DNA from: an uncultured Eubacteriales bacterium | GTDB taxonomy: Bacteria; Bacillota; Clostridia; Christensenellales; Borkfalkiaceae | Assembly: GCA_902767455.1 (NCBI GenBank) | Contig: CACXHH010000194.1 | Span: 1 to 9,315 of the forward strand | Reading direction: 5' to 3' | Length of the DNA: 9,315 bases | Part shown: positions 5,631-9,315 of the stretch, in pieces | Numbering within the stretch: the stretch's first letter is position 1 | How the letters are laid out: each line of letters opens with the position of its first letter | Notes under the pieces: model-generated | The model's input: the letters and a program-made list of their open reading frames with translations, nothing else | What the model was told of the DNA's origin: nothing | Database searches by the model: none | Translations under genes and position numbers: made by a program

Positions 5631-7532
5631 TTACCAAATCACTATTCTTTCGTCTTCGGGCAGGTACATCTTATCGGAAGACGTAACGCCAAAAGCTTCG
5701 TACCACTCGGGGAAGTTTCTCGGCTGCATGTTAGCGCGAAGAACGGCGGGCGCGTGCACGTCGTTGGCAAGAAGCATCTGCAAATACTGCGGTTTAGCCT
5801 TCATGCACCATATCTTAGCCCAGTTGGTAAAATAAGAGCGGTAGTCCTTTTCTTTGAGCGTGCGCATTATGGCGAGCGTCACCGCCATACCGCCGTTATC
5901 GGCTATGTTTTCGGAAACTATGAGTTCGCCGCTCACCTTTCCGCCGTAAAGCTCGATACCGTCGAACTGTTTTACCATGCGTTTGGTAAGCTCTTCAAAC
6001 CTTGCGTAATCCTCGTCCTTCCACCAGTTGAAGATATTACCGTTTTCGTCGAAGTGCGCGCCGTTGTTGTCGAAGGCGTGCGAGATCTCGTGCCCTATGA
6101 CGGCGCCTATGCCGCCGAGATTTTCGCTGACCGTCTGCGTGAGCGAATAAAAGGGCGCCTGAAGTATCGCGGCGGGGAAGGTTATATCGTTGCTCGACGG
6201 GTTATACGCGGCGTTTACCATGTGCCCGGGTATCACCCACTTGGTGCGATCGACCTTTTTGAAAAGGTCTTCGTATTCCCTTCTCGTAGCTATCGCGTGA
6301 AGCCTTAAAACGTTATCGAGAAGGCTTGCGTTCTCATCGACCTTCATAAGCGCGTAACGCTCGTCCACGCCGTCGGGATAGCCCATTTTTATAACTATCG
6401 TCGAAAGCTTTGCGACGGCTTTTTCTTTGGTTTTTTCGTCAAGGAAGGCGTTGTCCTTCATGCGGAGCTTATAAGTGTCTATTATCTTTTTGACGAGCTC
6501 GACGACGTCTTTTTTGGCTTCTTCGCCGAAGTATTTTCTGCCGTAATATACGCCTACGGGTTCGGCGAACACGCCGGCCGCCAACTGATACGCCTGTTTT
6601 TCGATGACGGGATCTTTCTTTATACCCATAAGCGTACGGCGGTAAAGATTTGACGTCGAACGAAGCCTTGACGACAGAAACTTCGCGCCCGAAACGAGCG
6701 TGGTCACGTACGCCCAGTGTACGTATAATTCAAAAGTTTCGGCGTTGAAATACTGACCGAATTCCTTTATCGCGCGCGGATCGTAGACGACGACTTCTTC
6801 GGGAGTTTTACCAAACAACGAAGTTATGAGCGCCTTAAAATCGAAAGGAGCGAGCATTCGGCACACTTCGTCGAACGGAGTGGGGTTATAGTTGTTGACG
6901 TAGTTAGACCACTCGAGCTGACTCTTGACCGACTTCGAGATAAGCCTGTCGAAAGCAAGCGTATCTTCCACGAACTTCGCAGCTTGTTCCGCCGAAAGCG
7001 GAGTGCTCTTCAAAAGCTTGGTCGCCATAGTCGCGTAAACGCCCAAAAGCGCGGGGCCCGCGGGGTTTCCTTCGGCGTAATACGCCGTGTCGGGAAGAAT
7101 AATGTTCGGACCTGTAAGGGCCAAACTATGCACGGTCGCGTCCTTCATATCGGGCGCGACTCCGAACGAAAACGGAAGGTCGACGCCGCAATCGGAAAGC
7201 TCTTCCGCCGCTTTATTCAGATCGTCGAAGTTCTTTAACGCAAGTATCTTTTCAAGATACGGAAGAATAGGTTTGATGCCGTCGGCGTTGCGTTTATCGA
7301 CGTCGAGCACCATCTTATAAAGCTTGATAGCCTCCGCCATCTCGGGGATATCCGTGGAAGCTTCGCCCGCGGCAAAGCGCTTGAAATCGCCGCGCAAAGT
7401 CGTTTCGACCTGCTCGTTCAGCTCGGCAAAACCGCCCGCGTTAGGTCTGTCCGCGGGGATCTTCAATTTTTTGAGCGTTTCTCCGTTGACGTAATTATAT
7501 AAATCGTCCTGTATCCTTAATTTCTTTTTCAT
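5631..7532 (-). CDS. pepO: M13-family zinc metallopeptidase (PepO/neprilysin-like), cytoplasmic
   Basis: This 633-residue protein has the full M13 (neprilysin) signature. H481-E482-x-x-H485 (in GHEISHAFD) supplies two zinc ligands and the catalytic Glu. E541-NIAD545 (in SENIADNGG) supplies the third zinc ligand and its supporting Asp. NAAYNPSSNDITFPAAIL (440-457) is the substrate-backbone NAxY motif. H593 and R599 in DVHAPAVLRANMQP match the conserved His and Arg near the active site. The N-terminal half (about 8-390) is the helical capping lobe. The length is normal for the family. No signal peptide or membrane anchor is present (MKKKLRIQDD), as in lactococcal PepO, so it should act in the cytoplasm as an oligopeptide endopeptidase. 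AAGGAG at 7537-7542 supports the start. The gene has its own promoter and a strong terminator. The symbol is by family analogy, and physiological substrates cannot be read from sequence. Confidence 0.96.
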   Translation of the reverse strand: MKKKLRIQDDLYNYVNGETLKKLKIPADRPNAGGFAELNEQVETTLRGDFKRFAAGEASTDIPEMAEAIKLYKMVLDVDKRNADGIKPILPYLEKILALKNFDDLNKAAEELSDCGVDLPFSFGVAPDMKDATVHSLALTGPNIILPDTAYYAEGNPAGPALLGVYATMATKLLKSTPLSAEQAAKFVEDTLAFDRLISKSVKSQLEWSNYVNNYNPTPFDEVCRMLAPFDFKALITSLFGKTPEEVVVYDPRAIKEFGQYFNAETFELYVHWAYVTTLVSGAKFLSSRLRSTSNLYRRTLMGIKKDPVIEKQAYQLAAGVFAEPVGVYYGRKYFGEEAKKDVVELVKKIIDTYKLRMKDNAFLDEKTKEKAVAKLSTIVIKMGYPDGVDERYALMKVDENASLLDNVLRLHAIATRREYEDLFKKVDRTKWVIPGHMVNAAYNPSSNDITFPAAILQAPFYSLTQTVSENLGGIGAVIGHEISHAFDNNGAHFDENGNIFNWWKDEDYARFEELTKRMVKQFDGIELYGGKVSGELIVSENIADNGGMAVTLAIMRTLKEKDYRSYFTNWAKIWCMKAKPQYLQMLLANDVHAPAVLRANMQPRNFPEWYEAFGVTSSDKMYLPEDERIVIW

Positions 7533-7556
7533 ATTTCTCCTTAACCGACCGATAAA

Positions 7557-7592
7557 GCGGCTTTTTCACTCCCGAAAACGCGGTGAAGCCGC
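7557..7592 (-). promoter_or_regulatory. Structured 5' leader of the M13 peptidase gene
   Basis: On the minus strand, GCGGC-TTCAC pairs with GTGAA-AAA-GCCGC, giving 10 bp with a 3-base bulge and a 13-base loop. It lies between the predicted transcription start (about 7607) and the ribosome binding site (7537-7542). Only a weak T-run (TTTATC) follows, so attenuation is possible but not convincing. Confidence 0.4.
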
Positions 7593-7613
7593 CCAAGCGA
7601 CGTATTTTTATAC

Positions 7614-7642
7614 ATTGTAACAGACTTTACCGTCAAAATCAA
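7614..7642 (-). promoter_or_regulatory. SigA-type promoter of the M13 peptidase gene
   Basis: On the minus strand, -35 TTGATT (7637-7642), a 17-base spacer and -10 TACAAT (7614-7619) match SigA consensus at 4/6 and 5/6 positions. Predicted start is near 7607, giving a leader of about 75 bases. It lies 65 bases past the stop codon of the upstream SGNH gene, so the peptidase gene can be transcribed independently. No clear terminator separates the two genes, and read-through is possible. Confidence 0.75.
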
Positions 7643-7706
7643 CGGTTTTTTCGTTATTTGCTATTCGTTTTTTGCTTTTTGGCGGAGAAACGGGCTTTTA
7701 ATACCT

Positions 7707-8756
7707 TTATTCGATACCCGCCGAAGTTTTTATTACCTTTTCAAAAATATCGTAACCGAGTTTGCCGGGGTGCACGCCGTCCGTGTTGAACAACTCTTTT
7801 TCGCCCTTCGCGCTATCCATAGCGGAGCAGTAGTCGATTATTTTCCCGTCAACGCTTTCGGCGTATTCTGCAAGATCCGCGTTGTAATCGTTTTCGATTG
7901 CGACGAACTTTTCTTCAGACGGCGCGTGCACGACGTTCACAAAAAATAACTTCGCCGCGGGGAACTTTCCCTTTAAGACGGAAACGAGTGCTGCTCTGTC
8001 GCGGCAAATATCGTTTAATTTCGTTCCCGCGTGGATATCGTTGAAACCGAGATTTATGAAAATCTTTTCAGGCGCGGTGAGCTTGTCGAACACTTCGGCG
8101 TAGGCAAGGTATTCGGAATACGTCGCCCCGCCAAGCCCCAGATTGACGTTTTTCTTCAAATCGAAGCGGTCGAAAAAGGTTGCGCCCGCAATTTCGGGAA
8201 AGCGCCACCACTCGAAATACGAGTCGCCTACGAAAAGGTTTTCGTATTCTCCCGTATAGTTTTCAAGCCCCTGTCTGAGTATCGCGGCGCGGGAGAGCGG
8301 TATCTTGTTTTTATCTTCCATATCGGGCGTAAACCCGGCTATAAGCGTAGAATAATCGAATTCACCGACGTATTCGCCCGTTTTGAGCGTGCCGCTGAAA
8401 AAGCCTTTGAGAAAATATTTCGGCTTGAAGTTTTCGTCGCCGTAATACAGAACGCCGTTGCCGTATATCCAGTCTGTCTTGCGGTAGTCGAAGCTCCCGA
8501 CGAAAAGCATCATACGCGCCGAGATCGCGGGAATAAGCGTTCCGAGCGTGGACGTGAAAAACTCCTGTTTGCCGAACCCGAGCTTGTTGTAGTTCTTGCC
8601 GTCGAAATAAATATCGCCCGTGTAAACGGAGCCTTCGGCATACTTTATCGAGCCGAAACCGTGGCAAGGATCTCCTTTAAGATAGCTCTCTTCGTCGTAG
8701 GCGTGGAAGAACCATACGCCCGCCGATTGACTTTTAAACTCGTCGAAAATCTTCAT
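7707..8756 (-). CDS. MORN-repeat / SGNH (GDSL) hydrolase fusion protein
   Basis: The protein has 349 residues. The C-terminal part (about 171-345) carries all SGNH blocks: GDS at 177-179 with the nucleophile Ser179, the oxyanion Gly in NLGLGGAT (205-212), GFND at 237-240 with Asn239, and DGVHP at 326-330 with catalytic Asp326 and His329. It should be an esterase/acyl-hydrolase; the substrate is not evident. The N-terminal part (about 30-170) has degenerate MORN-like units (HGFGSIKYAEGSVYTGDI at 32-49, YGNGVLYYG at 98-106, TGEYVGEFDY at 126-135). Such units often bind membranes or mediate protein contacts. No signal peptide is visible, suggesting a cytoplasmic protein. The ATG at 8756 is preceded by AAAGGG at 8764-8769, a modest ribosome binding site with a 7-base spacing. 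Confidence 0.92.
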   Translation of the reverse strand: MKIFDEFKSQSAGVWFFHAYDEESYLKGDPCHGFGSIKYAEGSVYTGDIYFDGKNYNKLGFGKQEFFTSTLGTLIPAISARMMLFVGSFDYRKTDWIYGNGVLYYGDENFKPKYFLKGFFSGTLKTGEYVGEFDYSTLIAGFTPDMEDKNKIPLSRAAILRQGLENYTGEYENLFVGDSYFEWWRFPEIAGATFFDRFDLKKNVNLGLGGATYSEYLAYAEVFDKLTAPEKIFINLGFNDIHAGTKLNDICRDRAALVSVLKGKFPAAKLFFVNVVHAPSEEKFVAIENDYNADLAEYAESVDGKIIDYCSAMDSAKGEKELFNTDGVHPGKLGYDIFEKVIKTSAGIE

Positions 8757-8794
8757 ATTTTATCCCTTTAATTTTATGTTTTTTTTGCCGTAAG

Positions 8795-8820
8795 TACGCC
8801 TATAAGGCGATTATCCCGCT
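8795..8820 (-). repeat. Dispersed intergenic repeat, copy C (core)
   Basis: CTATAAGGCGATTATC at 8800-8815 (plus strand) is an exact match to copy B, over 3.2 kb away. Outside the core the similarity is weak apart from an AAAAGC-type flank. It lies in the leader of the SGNH gene, 44-59 bases upstream of its start codon, in the same orientation relative to transcription as copies A and B. Confidence 0.65.
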
Positions 8821-8860
8821 TTTTCTTCGTAAAACGGCTAACGACCTCTAAGCTCTGACA

Positions 8861-8883
8861 GTTTTTTTGCGCAAGCAAAAAAC
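8861..8883 (-). other. Hairpin in SGNH gene leader
   Basis: On the minus strand, GTTTTTTGC and GCAAAAAAAC are near-perfect arms around TTGC (one extra A in the 3' arm). It lies about 35 bases after the predicted transcription start. It is A/T-rich, so its stability is moderate and its role unknown. Confidence 0.4.
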
Positions 8884-8925
8884 GTTAATCAACCGATTGC
8901 CGCCGCTATCGCTTTACAATAAATA

Positions 8926-8954
8926 TTTATACTACTTTTCGGTCGAAAAGTCAA
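8926..8954 (-). promoter_or_regulatory. SigA-type promoter of the SGNH hydrolase gene
   Basis: On the minus strand, -35 TTGACT (8949-8954), a 17-base spacer and -10 TATAAA (8926-8931) each match consensus at 5/6 positions. Predicted start is near 8919, leaving an unusually long leader of about 160 bases before the ATG at 8756. Confidence 0.8.
8934..8951. promoter_or_regulatory. Operator-like palindrome between -10 and -35
   Basis: ACTTTTCG-GT-CGAAAAGT is an 18-bp inverted repeat with perfect 8-bp arms. It fills the promoter spacer and overlaps three bases of the -35 box. A dimeric repressor bound here would block RNA polymerase. The site is not duplicated elsewhere in the window as far as I can see. 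Confidence 0.55.
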
Positions 8955-9068
8955 CGTAATCTCACGCTTTTTACCAACCTTTCCGCTCGCCTTTCCGCCG
9001 GAAAAAAACAAAGCGCCGCTTCCCGTCGCGCGCGGTGAAAAATAATTAAACCCTATTTTTCAAAAAAA

Positions 9069-9203
9069 ATGATTCCGGTAATAATTTATGTTACGATGCA
9101 AAATAGTGCAGAATTATTGTTCCGCGGCTTACGCGGCTACGACGGAAAGTGCTTCGGCGTAGAAGCCCTGCTTCGTTACTCTCACCCCGAATACGGCGTG
9201 ATC
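9069..9203 (+). pseudogene. EAL-domain (c-di-GMP phosphodiesterase) fragment
   Basis: The plus frame reads YDGKCFGVEALLRYSHPEYG at about 9138-9197. This matches the start of EAL domains, where the namesake E-A-L is followed by L-R-[W/Y]-x-H-P-x-x-G. Intact EAL domains are about 240 residues and hydrolyse cyclic di-GMP. Here only the first 30-odd residues are present before homology stops at about 9203, where IS30-like sequence begins on the other strand. The upstream part lacks a convincing domain, promoter or ribosome binding site, and an expected Q-P pair before the motif reads R-G. It is a dead remnant. The match is short, so a chance resemblance is possible but unlikely. Confidence 0.55.
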
Positions 9204-9273
9204 TTTTTCCTTTTACATAGTATTCTCATAGACAACTTCTTTCTTCTATGGTAAAATGTTTGTAGCAGTTCAT
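9204..9273 (-). pseudogene. IS30-family transposase N-terminal remnant with in-frame TGA
   Basis: From ATG 9273, preceded by AAGGAG at 9280-9285, the minus strand encodes MNCYKHFTIEERSCL, then TGA at 9226-9228, then EYYVKGK in the same frame. The pattern YKHxTxEER...YYxKGKS is the N-terminal start of IS30-type transposases, ahead of the helix-turn-helix. An Arg codon CGA at the TGA position would restore the usual LREYY, so a single C-to-T change is the simplest explanation. Homology ends at about 9204, before the helix-turn-helix and the DDE catalytic domain, and the rest of the gene is absent from this side. Confidence 0.6.
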
Positions 9274-9315
9274 ATATTTCTCCTTGGTGTTTTTTCGTGG
9301 TTGAAAATAGTTTAC
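9204..9315 (-). mobile_element. Truncated IS30-like element, 5' end
   Basis: The transposase start codon lies only 42 bases from the window edge. The edge sequence GTAAACTATTTTCAACC, read on the minus strand, sits where the terminal inverted repeat of an IS30-type element would be. The other end of the element is missing: the sequence switches to an EAL-gene fragment inside the transposase gene, so the element is deleted internally or recombined. Whether the outer inverted repeat is complete cannot be seen. Confidence 0.45.

Larger units (their letters stand above)
8757..9068. other. Intergenic region upstream of the SGNH gene
   Basis: Bases 8757-8954 hold the promoter, an operator-like palindrome, a long leader of about 160 bases with a hairpin, and repeat copy C. 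In 8955-9068 I see no gene or promoter, only a 13-bp inverted repeat TTTCCG-C-CGGAAA near 8992-9004 and A/T-rich sequence leading into the gene remnants at the right edge. Confidence 0.7.

Noticed and set aside
5754..6308. 184-codon plus-strand frame
   Set aside because: It is antisense to the M13 catalytic domain and shows no domain or start signal.
7629..7646. ACCGT/ACGGT inverted repeat as terminator of the SGNH gene
   Set aside because: The arms are only 5 bp with an 8-base loop and there is no T-run on the minus strand. It overlaps the peptidase -35 box.
8031..8771. 246-codon plus-strand frame
   Set aside because: It is antisense to the SGNH gene, whose catalytic blocks prove the minus strand is coding.
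1..9315. tRNA or rRNA genes
   Set aside because: No cloverleaf with a TTCGA-type arm or rRNA-like segment was seen in the intergenic regions.

Overview
The window looks like a chromosomal piece of a low-to-mid G+C Firmicute, probably an uncultured Clostridia-type gut lineage. The evidence is AGGAG-type ribosome binding sites, three SigA-like promoters with exact 17-bp spacers, a PepO-like M13 peptidase without a signal peptide, and a GDSL esterase style common in gut Clostridia. The lineage is an inference; no marker gene is present.

All three intact genes are on the minus strand, so the order of transcription is right to left. From right to left: (i) 9069-9315 is a scrapyard made of a plus-strand EAL-domain (c-di-GMP phosphodiesterase) fragment abutting the 5' end of an IS30-like transposase that reads on the minus strand and carries an in-frame TGA; (ii) 8757-8954 holds a promoter and a long leader; (iii) 7707-8756 encodes a MORN-repeat/SGNH-hydrolase fusion; (iv) 7533-7706 holds the promoter and structured leader of the next gene; (v) 5631-7532 encodes a cytoplasmic M13 zinc metallopeptidase, followed by a strong intrinsic terminator; (vi) 5092-5630 is a 539-base intergenic region with two diverged copies of a dispersed repeat and a consensus promoter; (vii) 1-5091 is one uninterrupted reading frame of at least 1697 codons that runs off the left edge.

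The giant gene is the main item. It encodes a membrane-anchored, internally repetitive protein of unknown function. It is built almost entirely from short units carrying a motif of the form [I/L]-[T/S]-[V/I/L/F]-x-[D/E]-hydrophobic. In its C-terminal half these units are organised into 60-residue tandem modules, with a 180-bp periodicity visible in the DNA, and into a roughly 213-residue super-module duplicated at a 410-residue offset. Long plus-strand open frames across the same DNA are antisense shadows produced by codon bias.

Each of the three genes has its own promoter, so they appear to be separate transcription units. Nothing in the sequence ties them to one pathway. A 16-bp core, CTATAAGGCGATTATC, recurs in the intergenic regions (two exact copies and one with two mismatches) and looks like part of a genome-wide dispersed element.
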